A DNA stretch of 64,000 nucleotides from assembly GCF_029168945.1 (NCBI RefSeq), contig NC_083604.1, positions 33,351,686 through 33,415,685 on the forward strand, read 5' to 3'. This document shows, piece after piece, positions 22,470 through 33,989 of this stretch; positions within the stretch are counted from its first letter, which is position 1; each line of letters starts with the position of its first letter. Below the pieces are notes generated by a model. The model worked only from the letters and a program-made list of their open reading frames with translations. It made no database searches and was not told where the DNA came from. This DNA is from Cannabis sativa (Eukaryota > Streptophyta > Magnoliopsida > Rosales > Cannabaceae). The position numbers and the translations under genes were made by a program.

Positions 22470-24520
22470 TGTAATGACCGCTGTAGTAATTTGGATTAGA
22501 AAAGGCAATTAGCACTAAATTCTTTTATTTTATGATTATTTATGAAATTAATTATTTGTGGACCCCAATATTTAGAAATAAATATTAGAGTTATAATTTC
22601 TCAATTCTGGAGATTTTATTAAACTCTAGGGGTATTATTTGATTAATATATGAAATATGCGATTTTTGTATTTTGCTCGGCGACAACAGAAAATGCGATG
22701 GATGGCTAGTTTGATCACATGGGTAAGTTTAGAACCTTATTTCTTAGTGGGAAATATTTTAGAGAAAATAAAATATTGGGATTGAGCGGGGTTATGGAAT
22801 TTGACCATTTTACCCCTAGCTTTTGAAAAACCTTAGTTTTGGGTTAAATGGCAATTTAGTCTTTTGGTTTATTTGATTGTTAGGTGGCTGCCCTAAGCAA
22901 GTGACACCTAGCAAGCCTTATTTCAGCAAAGGAATAAGCTAGGAAATTCCTTTTTCATTTTAGAAAAAATAAAGGAATAGCCTTATTTGAGTCTCTCTCT
23001 CTCTCTCTCTTGTTCGGCCACCCCAAAAACCAGAGGAAACCACTCAAATTCATCTCTAATTCTGTAATCAAGTTAAATAAAAGGTGTTCTTGAGGTTGAG
23101 GTAATCCCTAGTCCTTTAATCTTTGTTTTTTTAAGCTTTGAAATGGGTTTCATGTATTAATTTTGTGAAAGAGGGGCTACTAGGGTTAGTAATGCTTAGG
23201 GTTATGATTTTAGGTTGATTTTAAGTTGATTTATGCTCTGGTTATTAGTTTTGAGCTGTGGTGAGGGTATTAAGAAAGCTTGAGTTTTGAAGCTCAAGGT
23301 TAGGGCTTTAATGGCATCCTTTGATTTACAGACTTTTTCTGGGAATTTCTAGTTGGACTATATTGTAAATGCATTGTACAGGTATACTGGAAAGTTTGGT
23401 GGAGTTTGGCTTGATTTTGAGGTCATGGGGGGCATTTTCCAGGTTCCCGGCACCGAACCAGAATTCTGGTTCTGGGGACCTATAGAACCCGGTCGACCGG
23501 TTAGTGTCCCGAAACCGGACTTCCGGTTGGGAATCGATCTGCCAGTTGGGGTAGTTTTTGGAACCCTAGTTGTTCCCAGTTTTGAGATCCTTACGGTATT
23601 TCCATGTTATTTATCGATAGGGAAACTTTTAGTTTCAAGTTTAAGTCCCCGGAAAGTGATTTAGCGAGTCACTCATCTTTGTTATAATTAATGTGATTAG
23701 GGCATCCATCTAGCACGAGACTTTCCGTTCAGGTCGGCCAGCACACTTGAATTTGGAAAGAAGGTAAGAACTGTATATAATGTGCGATATGAATATCTGA
23801 GTGTATGTATATGTTATGTGTATATGCATGCTTAAAATGTTATTTGCACTACCAACACTTATACGGTTATGGTATAGAGTGCATTGGTATAATGAATGTT
23901 ATCTAAGAGTAGTGTGATACTAGCATAAGTACGGAGAGGTATTTGTAGTCTGTGGTATATCACTTAGGGGTACTCAGGGTATGAATAAGCCCTACCAACA
24001 CTCGTACATTGAGGTACGTAGTGTATGTGGTATAGCGGCTATACCCTAGTATGGAACATTCGTACTCATCTGTTAAGCCTTGTAAATAGGTGTATGGGCG
24101 CCTCAGTACAAGTTGGAAGTTATATGATATGTTATATGCTTTTCTTACTCAGTTTGTCGACTCACAGTTCTGCTTCCTTCTGTATGTAAAGGAAAGGCGA
24201 AAGCTGAACAGGAGTGAACCTGAGCTGGGATGAGATTGTACATGTCGAAGCAGCGCGACCTGGAGTGTTCGGTCTAGGGACATCTGAGAGTTGTATTTTG
24301 TAGTCACTGTGCGACCTGTATATTATGTATTTTGGAATATTAAGTTTAAAAAGTTTGAAACGGGATCCTGACACTTGTAAATATTTTAATATATTATAAA
24401 GTTTATTAATTAATAGAAAAATTTTAGTTTGACACGTTTTTCGAGAAAATTCTTTGATTAGCAAACATTGCAGTGTAACTGAAAAACCATTGTAGCGTGC
24501 CTTAGCATTAGGGCGTTACA
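22470..24520 (+). repeat. Complete LTR of gypsy C (2051 bp)
   Basis: It starts TGTAATGACC directly after a purine tract and ends GGGCGTTACA. It is followed by a second primer site, TGGTATCAGAGCC, at 24525, and a second leader and gag. It therefore serves as 3' LTR of the upstream unit and 5' LTR of the downstream one. It contains a (CT)n tract at about 22992-23010 and the palindrome GAACCAGAATTCTGGTTC at 23455-23472. Confidence 0.9.
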
Positions 24521-25622
24521 ATTTTGGTATCAGAGCCGCCAGGTTTGTCTATCGAAGCTTGCTAAGACATGTACAATCTTCATCGGAGAAAGCTCGGTTC
24601 ACGGTTCAGTAAGCCCGTACTTGCTCATTATTTTAAATAATTGTGAAAGCATGTTAGGAAGCATATTAGACTTTAATTGATTATTTTTAAAGTGTGTTGC
24701 CTTTAAGTCCTTAAGAGCGGTGTTAAGTTTTGATCGCTGTCTAACCTGCCTGGCTTATGGATTCACAGTCTAAGTCCTATAAGGGTGGACACCCTGTAAA
24801 TCCACCATAAGCTCCTCCGGATTAGGAGCAAAGATTTGCGAAAATGGAAGATCAGATCCGCCAACAGTATGAAGAGATTCAAAGGTCGAGGTAGCAGGCT
24901 CCTCCTACTGAGCCTCCTCCACAAGTTGCTCAGGCCCTTGCAGTTCCAGCGGTGCCAGCAGAAGAACCTGTTGTTGGCAACCGTATGGAGCCCTTGTACG
25001 AAAGGTTTCGAAAGCAAGAACCTCCAGTGTTTGTGGGAGGTCCTGATGTAATGAAGGCTGTCTAGTGGCTCCCAGTGATTGAGGGTATCCTTAACTTTAT
25101 GGGAGTGGTTGGTAATGATCGGGTGACTTGCACCACTTTCCAGTTTCAAGAGGACGCTCTCGTGTGGTGGGAGTTGATAACCCTCACTCGAGACGTCACA
25201 GTGATGACCTGGGAAGAATTCAAGGAGTTGTTTAACTCTAAATATTATAACAAAGCCGTCCGCAGTGCTAAGCGGAAAGAGTTCACTGATTTGGTTCAAA
25301 CCGAGGGGATGTCGGTTACGGAGTACACTACTAAGTTTGACCGTCTGGCCAAGCTCGCTGTGGGAATCGCGCCAACTAATTTTAGGAAGAAAGAAAAGTA
25401 TCTGGCCGATTTGAGTGCAAAGATTTGGCCCGATTTGGTGATTACTACCACTGAAGCAACCTCATATGCTGAAATGGTTGAAAAGGCTTTGAGAGCTGAG
25501 GGTGCATTAAAATTTCTTCAGAGCCCCGAGTGACTCCGGTGTTGGTGGAACCCCCACTTTTCCGACTCCTGTTTATGGTAGGGATGGTGGTGACTCCACC
25601 ATTGATCAGAAAAGGAAAGTTA
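24521..25622 (+). pseudogene. Second leader and gag of gypsy C (interrupted by copia K)
   Basis: After the primer site at 24525, the leader and gag repeat 17994-19153 closely. A deletion of about 110 bp after the first codons (junction near 24781) removes the second ATG and the Gly-rich N-terminus. In-frame or near-frame stops remain near 24809, 24891 and 25064. The capsid domain is readable from 25075 (EGILNFMGVVG) to about 25500 (MVEKALRAEGAL), about 23 codons further than the first copy, before a stop at 25531. At 25623 a copia LTR fragment begins. This tandem LTR-internal-LTR-internal layout points to unequal recombination between LTRs. Confidence 0.85.
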
Positions 25623-27458
25623 TGTTGGGTTTTGTGCCCTAAATAAAACCCATTTCAATATAATCAGATTTACTTATTAATAAAGATCAGAAATAACATT
25701 TTATGTTGCATGGTTCACGTGATTTATTTCATGATTATATATATAATGTTTGAATTCCATTTTAGTCCAGAACATATGAATTTCTTAATGATTATAGTGT
25801 TGTCAGCACAGTGGAATATAATCTTAATTATATGTTCGAAAGTTTATTCCCTGATTTGTCAGAACACTGGATTTAGACTGACAACTCTATTCAATGGATG
25901 GTATCACTGACTCTCGCCTAAACGGGACACTGATATCAGTTTGTTGAAGACCTTGGAAATTATTTAGGATTGTATGTTTTAGTATTTTCACTTGTCATTC
26001 CTACTTGCTATATGTTTAATAATTTCTAAATTGTGTATGAATTTATATTGAACCATGTTATTTTATTTTATTAAATTGTAGTTTAATTTCGAATCTTCAT
26101 TGTTGGTCTAACTTTGTTTGTTTTTCTAATGAGATAAATCCCTAATGGATTTTCACCATTAGACAAACATAATAGTGTTTGGTCTCGAAAGATAAATATT
26201 GTATATGCAACATCTAGTTGTTCATCAATTGATGACACCTTAGACTAGTATTTCACAATATGAAACAAGAAGATTGTATAAATAAGATTACTTTGACTCT
26301 CGCTAATCAGTGCATCGTTGGATTCTTATTTAAAGCGAAATTATCCTAATTTCTCTTAACTTATTCATTTCGAATTAGCTCCATGACATATTATTGGATG
26401 AATGGTCTATAAATCATATAAAGTCATTCTATATTTTCTCTTAAGAAATTAAATGATAAATATGATTATATTCCCAAAATTCAACCCGAAATGATATAAA
26501 TCCTCAATCTTAAAAATCTCCTACTTTTATGGGTAGATCAACTTAGAGTTAAATTAGTAGTGGTGGTCCAAGAAAGAATTACTCATCATACAGTTACACT
26601 TTCACAAGTGTTTATTAACCATTTTCTATCAATGGATTAAAACTATCTGACTTGAGTATTCTGTGACCAGAATCCACTTGCACTATTCTAAGAACTCTTT
26701 GATGTAACTAAATCAAGTTAACACGAGATACAACTAAATAAATCTATGGCTTTTGTATCTTGTTCATAGTGGTTTTAACAAGATCAATCTCTGCAAAGAG
26801 TTTATATGCCTATATCCACTGAAAGTAAGTTCATCTCATTCACAGATGGATGTACATTTAGGGGTGGATGTGAGTTTTCGTTGTATTCTTAAAACGGTCA
26901 CTCTAGATTTTACCTTATGCAAAAGAAATTTGAAATGTTTGAAAAATTTCATGAATTTCTAACAATGGTGAAAAACTATCAAGGTAAGTGGTTAAAGATC
27001 TTGCGAACTGATAGGGGTGGAGAAATAGTTAGTTGATATGTAGTTCAAAGATCATTAATTTGATTTTTCAATTATATCCAAACTTACCTCCCCAGAAATT
27101 CGATTTGCATGTTGATAATTAGTTACTAGTTGTTGCCTAAATCCTTCTATGATAATACAATTTCAGAATGATGCAATGGTTGTATAATTAATGTAAATCA
27201 TTACTAGATTCATGGATGACCTAATCAAAATCTTAAGAAAAGCTAGAACTGCTAACCTTGGTTTGCATGTTTGTTAGCTATTCTAAGTGATTAGGGGTGG
27301 ACCATCCCATAGTCATTAGATAAGAAAGTGTTTGTTTAAACAAATACTACTTTTCTAAGGAAATGACTAAGTCTGAAAATAAAGTAGCAAATAAAGGAGA
27401 TAATTTTTTTTTTCTTGATTCCAAAAGTGTTCTATCATCTTATTTGACATATGATGAT

Positions 27459-28989
27459 TGTTGTGAAAATTATATTGCTTTGTAATTGCGCAAGTGTACA
27501 CAATCACAAACAAGTAATACAATGATAAGTAAATCAAAGTTCGTCTCCACAGGGACTTTTTACTAAATAATGCTAAATCAACTAAGAGCAATTCCAAGAA
27601 TTTCAAATAAAAATAAAATAAAATCACACATCAATTCACAAGAAAAATTTATAGCCTTGAATCTAAACTTGAGAACTAATTTTTTAACTAAATAAACTAA
27701 GAATAAGAAACTAAAAGTGATTAAAATGGTGGTAATTTCAGATTAGGAAAATAGACTTGGGTGATTAATTTCCACTTGTATGTCCCAGTTGATACAGCAA
27801 TGACCCAGCAATGACTCAGCAATCCTGGCAGAGTTAACAAATTTAAAAAAAAACCAGCAAGCTTTTTCCAAAACTTGCAAATAACCATTCATAATCTCAC
27901 AATGCATTCCTACATCAGTTTAGATCACAAATAGCCCAATAAAGCATCAAATCCTTAGTTATACATGGTAGCAAAATATTCCTATTTCACTACTAATTAA
28001 TACCTAAAAGAAAAGGTAAAAATCATGCATCAATTAGAGGGGTTCAACTAGGTCTTACTTTTCCAAGTAAGATCTAGCTTGCTAAATGTTAAAAATGGCC
28101 AAGAATTAACATTCATTCAACATTTCATCACAACTAATTGAACTAAGTCAAGATTACTTCATCATTGCAAAGTCAAAACACTAGTCCATACAAGGGTTTA
28201 TAACCACCCAAATCTCAAAAAGTTTAGTTCATAACTGAAATTAAAAACTCAAAACCAGAAAATATATTGTTCATGGAGTTAAAGAGAAACTTAAAGAGAA
28301 GAAAATGATACAAAACGAAGTGGAGAGCAAGAGAGATGAGTGGTGAGCTCAAATCCTTTCTTTGATAGTTGCCTTCTTCTCCTTCTTCTCAATCTTCTTC
28401 TTCTTTCTTTATATTCAGAAACTTTCTCTGTACCTAGAAAACTTTTTGCTGCTGTAAGTTTCGTACTGCTATTCAAGTGCAGCCAGCCACCATATTCTTG
28501 TCCTCCCTTCCTTTTTTTGCCACCCAATTAGGGTACCAAAGTTTTACCCTAATTGGAAATCCCAATCATCACCCACTTGTCCTTCATTTTCCACATGTTT
28601 GTTGAGCCAATAGCCAAATTCCGCCACCTCAGCTCGTTTTTCTTTTCATTAAAGCCAGCTGGACTATCTGCCAAAATAAACTTACTGGGCTGACAAATTG
28701 CTACGCGATGATTGCTATAGCAATGCCAGTCAGCAATAATCATTTTTCTGCTCCTTTTTCTCCTTGTCCCAAATATTTCCAAATACCTATTCTTGTATTT
28801 TTTTCTGCTTAAAACACATAAAAACAATAACATAAGTCTATTTAACACTTACTAACACGCACACTTCCATTTATTACAAAGACACAACAAACTAAACACA
28901 TTTACACAATATAAACATTAATTGCTCCACAATTCACATTAAATTCAAGCTTAAAGATATGAAAATAACTCTAAATCTTAGAGTTATCA
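27459..28989 (-). repeat. 3' LTR of element F (1531 bp, complete)
   Basis: On the minus strand it starts TGATAACTCTAAG at 28989 and ends TTTTCACAACA at 27459. The section 28275-28989 is repeated at 32518-33231. A CT/GA-rich tract lies at 28370-28410. Predicted short ORFs on both strands in this section recur in the other LTR and are repeats of non-coding sequence, not genes. Confidence 0.9.
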
Positions 28990-29011
28990 ACACCCCAAAC
29001 TTAAATCTTGC
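28990..29011 (-). promoter_or_regulatory. Polypurine tract of element F
   Basis: On the minus strand the bases before the LTR read AGATTTAAGTTTGGGGTGT, adjacent to TGATAACT. It primes plus-strand DNA synthesis in the family. It follows a block CTCGAGGACGAGCAAG (minus strand), a combination typical of plant Athila/Tat-like elements. Similar AAGTTTGGGGTG strings recur upstream at about 29654, 29836 and 29923. Confidence 0.75.
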
Positions 29012-30561
29012 TCGTCCTCGAGCAATGACAATACAAACTAAACAAAATAAAACACAACAACAAATTTTTACACAAAGACTCAACATACAAGATAAATGAG
29101 AGATTTCATAGAAATTTAAGTTGGCCTAGCGAACATTGATGCTCTCAGAAAAAATGGAATTAAATGGAATAGGAAATTGCTTGCCTTAACTTTATATGCT
29201 GCCCCTTTAAAGTTTTTGCCATTGGATAACATTAATATTTCCCAAAAGTCACCTAATCAACAATTTATACAAGCATATCCCAACTAAACTTTGAACTTCC
29301 CTCCAACTACCTTAAACTTTTTTTTTTTTTTCATTCATTTCAGCTCCATAAGTTGGATTAGTGCACTCCTCTCTACTAATGTAGTTTAAACTTATCCCCT
29401 TGATCAATAGGACTTTATTAGGCTTGTAATGTTAGGCTTGGGTTAGGGTATGGTTAAGGATGTATTTTAGCTAGCTCAACACCTAACTACTTCACTTGTC
29501 AAAAACCGAGCCTCTTCCATAATTTTTTTTTCTTTTGACTCACTTCCCTAATTCATTATACTCACAAGTACTTGATATTAAAATTAACTTCTCTTGCTAT
29601 GTTTATTCTTTTTTTTTTTTTTTTTTTTTTTTTGCTTCAAATGGGTGGAACACCCCAAACTTAGTTGCAAGAATATATATATATATGTACTTATTTTTTT
29701 TTCTTTTCTTTGCTGTGTTTTCTTTTTTTTTTTATATATGTTAGAAAGGAATTTAGTACTATAGTATACTTATATATAGCAAGAGAAAGTTATTAAAAAT
29801 GCATACTAATATACCTTGTGAGCTAATTCCCCCACCCCAAACTTACAACCCAACATTGTCCCCAATGTGGCTAAAAGTATAATCTTGAATTAGCTCGCCA
29901 CAAATTACACTCACCGCACTCACCCCAAACTTAATGTGAAACTTGGCTCTTGACAAGTGAGCAATTAAGTTAGGACATATGTGGAAATGCAATTTGGAAT
30001 GGATGTGATATGTGTGATTGGGTTGCACAACAAAACGAGGCTAACGGCTCAAACTTGGGTGACTAGGGAAAACTTGATTGATAGGGAGGGTTAGAAAGGC
30101 TCAAACGTTCAAGGAAGGCCTAAATCATTTCTAAGAAACAAGTCTAACTAGGATTTCGCTTCAAGGAGATGCACTAACCAATTCTAGATGCTAAAATTAC
30201 ATGTGAAATAATCGTATGAGAAAGGCAAAGCATGGTGGAATAAATACAAGTATAAACTAGTGAGGAGAGACTAAGGGAAACATCCATAATATCCAACAAT
30301 GCAGCATGATAAGGCAACAAGTAAAATTAGGCAGCAACAATAATGGAATGGGCGGAAAGTATCATCATCGAGCAGAACACTAGGCCACAGAAAAACTTAA
30401 AAAAAAAAACTCTCAATGCCAAACTAACAACCACATAAACAACATAGAATAAAAGTTCCAAGCACAAAAACAGCACACAACTAGCACAATACAATCGAAA
30501 AAACAAACAACACAAAACAGAAAAAATATAAAAAAGAGCTTAGGTATGAGAAAAACTCCCT
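29012..30561 (-). other. 3' non-coding region of element F (no gene seen)
   Basis: About 1.55 kb between the ORF and the purine tract. It is AT-rich with poly-T runs (29608-29632, 29723-29732), an (AT)n stretch near 29671, and three AAGTTTGGGGTG-like strings on the minus strand. No coding similarity was recognised on either strand. Confidence 0.6.
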
Positions 30562-31635
30562 CTACTCGGAGTCCTCGTGGGGCTTCTCTGTGTTCGAAGC
30601 CGATGGGCCTCCCCACGGGTCTAGAACATGCTGAGGGAAGTCCGGGAACTTGGGATCAAAACGGGGCGTAGTCCTCTTGAATGCACGTTCCATGACGGCG
30701 TCACGCTTCTGCTCATAATCCCACATCGCGTGCAATCGACCACACATTTGTTGTTGCACTTGCTCAAAGCGAGCAAAGCGATCTACGGGAGGCTCCGGGG
30801 CTGAGGACGTCGCTGGGGTAGGTGTTGTTTTCGGGGCTCGAGGTGGACCAAAATTGATAGGCCCCCGAGGATTCAAGGAGCCTTCTTCCTTCCATATGGG
30901 CACACCTGCCTTGCGGCAAAGAGCAGTGATGGTAGCAGGGAGGAATAACTTCCCCTTCCCCCTGTGTGCACAATCAACAATCTCTTGGGCAAGGACAGCC
31001 CCGACGTCAACATCCCAGCCCATTCTAAGGCAATAGAGCATCCAGGCGCGGTCTCTGCTGACGGTCGAATCATGTGAAGTGGGGCAGAGGGCAGTTTGCA
31101 CGAATGTATACCAACATTTCAACTCGTGCTCCAAATCAGTGCGCCGAAATCGAAGATTTCCATAATTATCGAAACTCCACTCGGACCCTGGCTTGGCGAG
31201 CACCGGCATCATGTCACCCACAGTCTCATCACTCACCTGCCCTTTTTGCGCGGAGTATTGGCACTCGACAGAGTTTAACCCAAACAAGTCGTTGATTGCT
31301 GCAGCTGAAAATGAGACTGGGACCTCACGCACCACCACCACAGTGGGCCATTCTTGGGATAGGAAGTTGGCGTAAAATTCCTTGACAACTTCCATGACCG
31401 CCTGCTCTCTTTGTTGGACAAAAAGTCCCCAATCTCGCTTATAAATCGTTGCACTGACCCATTGAGGCAACTCATCAATATCCTCAATATCAGCTACTAA
31501 TCCACGCTCCATATAAAATTCCCGATTGTCCACCTTCTCGTGATACTTTGTCTCAGCTGCCGGGCAATGAAACTTAGGAATTTCATGCAGTGATTTCTTT
31601 TTATTCTTGTTGGCGGTCTTCTTAACTTTGGGCAT
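30562..31635 (-). CDS. 357-residue ORF of element F, 'putative plant transposon protein'-like
   Basis: An intact ORF starts with a Lys-rich N-terminus (residues 1-15, M-P-K-V-K-K-T) that could act as a nuclear localisation signal. A folded-looking body of about 230 residues follows, with F-Y-A-N (near 88), VPVSFSAAAINDLFGL (about 105-120), W-x-x-F-V-Q-T-A-L-C-P (about 173-183) and a stretch ending in K-L-F-L-P-A-T-I-T-A-L. The C-terminal third is Pro/Thr-rich and disordered-looking. The body resembles proteins annotated as 'putative plant transposon protein' (Pfam Transposase_32 type, from memory). That name does not prove transposase activity. I see no catalytic triad, zinc knuckle or RT motif. 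It lies in sense with the element. The preceding TTTTCTTTTC-type sequence gives no clear promoter. Role unknown; it may be a captured gag-like or accessory protein. Confidence 0.7.
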   Translation of the reverse strand: MPKVKKTANKNKKKSLHEIPKFHCPAAETKYHEKVDNREFYMERGLVADIEDIDELPQWVSATIYKRDWGLFVQQREQAVMEVVKEFYANFLSQEWPTVVVVREVPVSFSAAAINDLFGLNSVECQYSAQKGQVSDETVGDMMPVLAKPGSEWSFDNYGNLRFRRTDLEHELKCWYTFVQTALCPTSHDSTVSRDRAWMLYCLRMGWDVDVGAVLAQEIVDCAHRGKGKLFLPATITALCRKAGVPIWKEEGSLNPRGPINFGPPRAPKTTPTPATSSAPEPPVDRFARFEQVQQQMCGRLHAMWDYEQKRDAVMERAFKRTTPRFDPKFPDFPQHVLDPWGGPSASNTEKPHEDSE

Positions 31636-32517
31636 TTTCTTTTCTTTTCACTTGCACACTACCCCAACACAATGAATTTCTTCTTTGCTGTCTTACTCAC
31701 TGCTGCCCCTCAACACAATAAGATCTCTTACAATGTACTTCACTGTCCCTAACCCAATCTTGTTCAAAAACCACTACTATTGCCAACCCACACCACACCA
31801 AGTAGAATTTTTGACACCTTACACACAATCCATGTAGTACTTGGCCATGATACTTCCTCTGTGCAACTCACTCAATGCCCAATTTATCCAACACCACTAC
31901 TTTGTTCAAACTTGCAATATTTCCAATACTACCACAAAGTCCAAGTCAACACCATTTCACTAATTATCACCATCATACAAACACGGCAGAGAACAGTTAG
32001 GCATTCAAAACCACACCAAAAATTCCGAATTACAACCCCAATTTAAAACTATCAATGTATCCAAATTAACTCCTTTATACCAAATAAACCCTCTTCCATG
32101 CATCAATCTATTCACAATCACAGTTTGTCTCAAATTCACAAATTTTCTTCAGCCCAATATTCTTCAACAATTCCACCAAATTTCCATTCAAGCCATCCAA
32201 GCCAAAATTATCACACTGCTACGACACTTAAATCACAATGACAATCCTTAGCACCCTTTAACAGAATATTAACAGTCCATGACAGCCACCAATTATGCAA
32301 TTCAACCCAAAATAACTTTCAAATTAAATCACCAAAACAAACTTAGCTCGAGCTGGGTAATCGAAGTGGAAAATGGATGGACTGCAGTGGACAGAGATGG
32401 TTGTTGTGCTTGGGTGCTTTGACTTCAGGTGGATCCGTTGAGTGCTCGAAACAAAGATGGACTTGAAAGTAGCAACTTGAGCTGGTTCGTGCGAGCTGCT
32501 GGATCCGTGGAGGTGCA
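31636..32517 (-). other. 5' non-coding region of element F (no gene; primer site lost)
   Basis: About 0.9 kb, A/C-rich on the plus strand, upstream of the ORF. The partial LTR ends abruptly at 32518, and no tRNA-complementary site lies beside it, so the deletion that removed the last ~815 bp of the 5' LTR also removed the primer-binding site. No ORF with supported similarity. Confidence 0.6.
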
Positions 32518-33231
32518 GGAGTTAAAGAGAAACTTAAAGAGAAGAAAATGATACAAAACGAAGTGGAGAGCAAGAGAGATGAGTGGTGAGCTCAAATCCT
32601 TTCTTTGATAGTTGCCTTCTTCTCCTTCTTCTCAATCTTCTTCTTCTTTCTTTGTATTCAGAAACTTTCTCTGTACCTAGAAAACTTTTTGCTGCTGTAA
32701 GTTTCGTACTGCTATTCAAGTGCAGCCAGCCACCATATTCTTGTCCTCCCTTCCTTTTTTGCCACCCAATTAGGGTACCAAAGTTTTACCCTAATTGGAA
32801 ATCCCAATCATCACCCACTTGTCCTTCATTTTCCACATGTTTGTTGAGCCAATAGCCAAATTCCGCCACCTCAGCTCGTTTTTCTTTTCATTAAAGCCAG
32901 CTGGACTATCTGCCAAAATAAACTTACTGGGCTGACAAATTGCTACGCGATGATTGCTATAGCAATGCCAGTCAGCAATAATCATTTTTCTGCTCCTTTT
33001 TCTCCTTGTCCCAAATATTTCCAAATACCTATTCTTGTATTTTTTTCTACTTAAAACACATAAAAACAATAACATAAGTCTATTTAACACTTACTAACAC
33101 GCACACTTCCATTTATTACAAAGACACAACAAACTAAACACAATTACACAATATAAACATTAATTGCTCCACAATTCACATTAAATTCAAGCTTAAAGAT
33201 ATGAAAATAACTCTAAATCTTAGAGTTATCA
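32518..33231 (-). repeat. 5' LTR of element F (714 bp, 3' part deleted)
   Basis: Matches 28275-28989 with about four differences. On the minus strand it begins TGATAACTC at 33231 next to the duplication ATGAT. The final ~815 bp of the LTR and the following primer site are missing, so this copy could not complete another round of reverse transcription from its own transcript. Confidence 0.9.
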
Positions 33232-33989
33232 ATGATACCACTGCCTCTGTTGTCTTGACACAACCGAAGAGGTCAATACCGTTTTTTCTTAGACATAATT
33301 CACGGTACCTTGTCGTAGTGGGAGGGTTTCAAGGAACTCACTCTTCTTATTACTTGGAAGACACTAGTGATTAAAATCCATTGTAAGTTTAAACAAGTAA
33401 TGGATTGTTAAGATAAGAAACTAAGAAGAAAAGACAAGAGAACTATAGTTTGATCCATTCACATGGAGTAACCTAAAGTTTTCTATTACAAGGACATAAA
33501 AGGAAATTTTCGTTAATAAGTCTATTCTATGGACTTAACAAAACTTCCTGTTCCTAGTATTATAGGTTTGAGTTTATCTAAACCTACGGCTTGTGGTGTA
33601 CCTGGTAATTATTTACTCTAATGCAAGCAACCTTCTTTAATAAGATGCTGAAGCATTTTCTTTCCAATGGCAATCTATAGAAGCTTCACAACTTCTAAGC
33701 ATAGATTTTATTTATCTAGGGAAAACTCTCATCTATTCCAGAAAAGATAAAGCCATGAAAGAATTTCTTAAATCAACAGTGAGAGGTCTCAGATATGCTT
33801 TTGTATGCCTTAGACCAGACACCTGCTGTTGAGTGGGAGTAATGAGTAGGTATCAGATTAATCCAGGAGAGGAACATTGGAAGACAATCAAGTAAATCTT
33901 AAGATTAAGAAGAGGAACTATATGTTAGTCAATGAGTGTGTGTTTAAAACTCTTAGACTACACCACATCAGATTTCAAGACTTGCCTTT

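Larger units (their letters stand above)
17346..24520 (+). mobile_element. Ty3/gypsy chromovirus copy C (5' LTR truncated, 3' LTR complete)
   Basis: Order: LTR 3' part (17346-17993), primer site (17998, TGGTATTAGAGC with CAG changed to TAG), gag, a copia-derived insert replacing zinc knuckle and protease (19154-19612), RT, RNase H, integrase, chromodomain-like tail, purine tract AACGGGGGGATAAT (22456-22469) and a full 2051-bp LTR. The coding region stays in one frame but has several stops. It belongs to the same broad clade as A and B but its LTR is a different family. Confidence 0.9.
27459..33231 (-). mobile_element. Young non-autonomous gypsy-type LTR element F with a single ORF
   Basis: The boundaries are TG...CA with a perfect 5-bp duplication ATGAT (27454-27458 and 33232-33236) inside copia K. 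Direct LTR repeats are 27459-28989 (complete) and 32518-33231 (partial). Orientation is minus: on that strand the purine tract AAGTTTGGGGTGT lies directly before the LTR start TGATAACTC, and the LTR ends in a block containing GTACACTTGCG, features familiar from Athila/Tat-type gypsy elements (from memory). No gag-pol is present, only a 357-residue ORF. The shared LTR portions differ at about 4 of ~714 positions by eye, so the insertion is recent. Confidence 0.9.
26700..33985 (+). pseudogene. copia K pol remnants on both sides of element F
   Basis: 26745-26962 keeps a pre-integrase-like stretch (LVHSGFNKI aligns with the W-H-L-x-L-G-H-x-G-F-D block of G). Near 27000 is an R-T-D-R-G-G-E string, the second catalytic region of integrase. 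After element F, 33237-33985 has the linker and RT/RNase H scraps also seen in J. Every block carries stops, and several hundred bases are deleted relative to G. It cannot encode protein. Confidence 0.65.
25623..33989 (+). mobile_element. Decayed Ty1/copia element K, split by element F and ended by copia I
   Basis: It comprises an LTR fragment (25623 to about 25877), leader block with TTGACTCTCGCC-type sequence, stem-loop at 26136-26152, and pol remnants that parallel copia J (26640-27458 matches 10440-11310; 33237-33989 matches 11310-12060). It is cut at 27458 by element F and at 33989 by the LTR of copia I. It sits in the gag of the second gypsy C copy. The remainder of gypsy C and of K would lie right of the window. 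Confidence 0.8.

Noticed and set aside
16100..24464. A 100-103 residue minus-strand ORF present in three copies (16100-16411, 17635-17946, 24162-24464)
   Set aside because: All three lie in the same 3' part of the gypsy C LTR, which was copied by duplication. Similarity reflects shared descent of non-coding sequence, and the protein resembles no family I know.
18236..25299. Long minus-strand ORFs (up to 215 residues) over gypsy C gag
   Set aside because: They are antisense shadows of the gag capsid frame and differ between the two copies only as the sense gene does.
29608..29632. Poly-T run as a retroposon (SINE/LINE) tail
   Set aside because: No adjacent SINE or LINE body or flanking duplication; it lies within the 3' region of element F.
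28340..32855. Matching hydrophobic ORFs at 28340-28531 and 32583-32855 as small membrane proteins
   Set aside because: They sit in the two LTR copies of element F over a CT-rich tract, which yields Leu/Ser-rich translations by composition.
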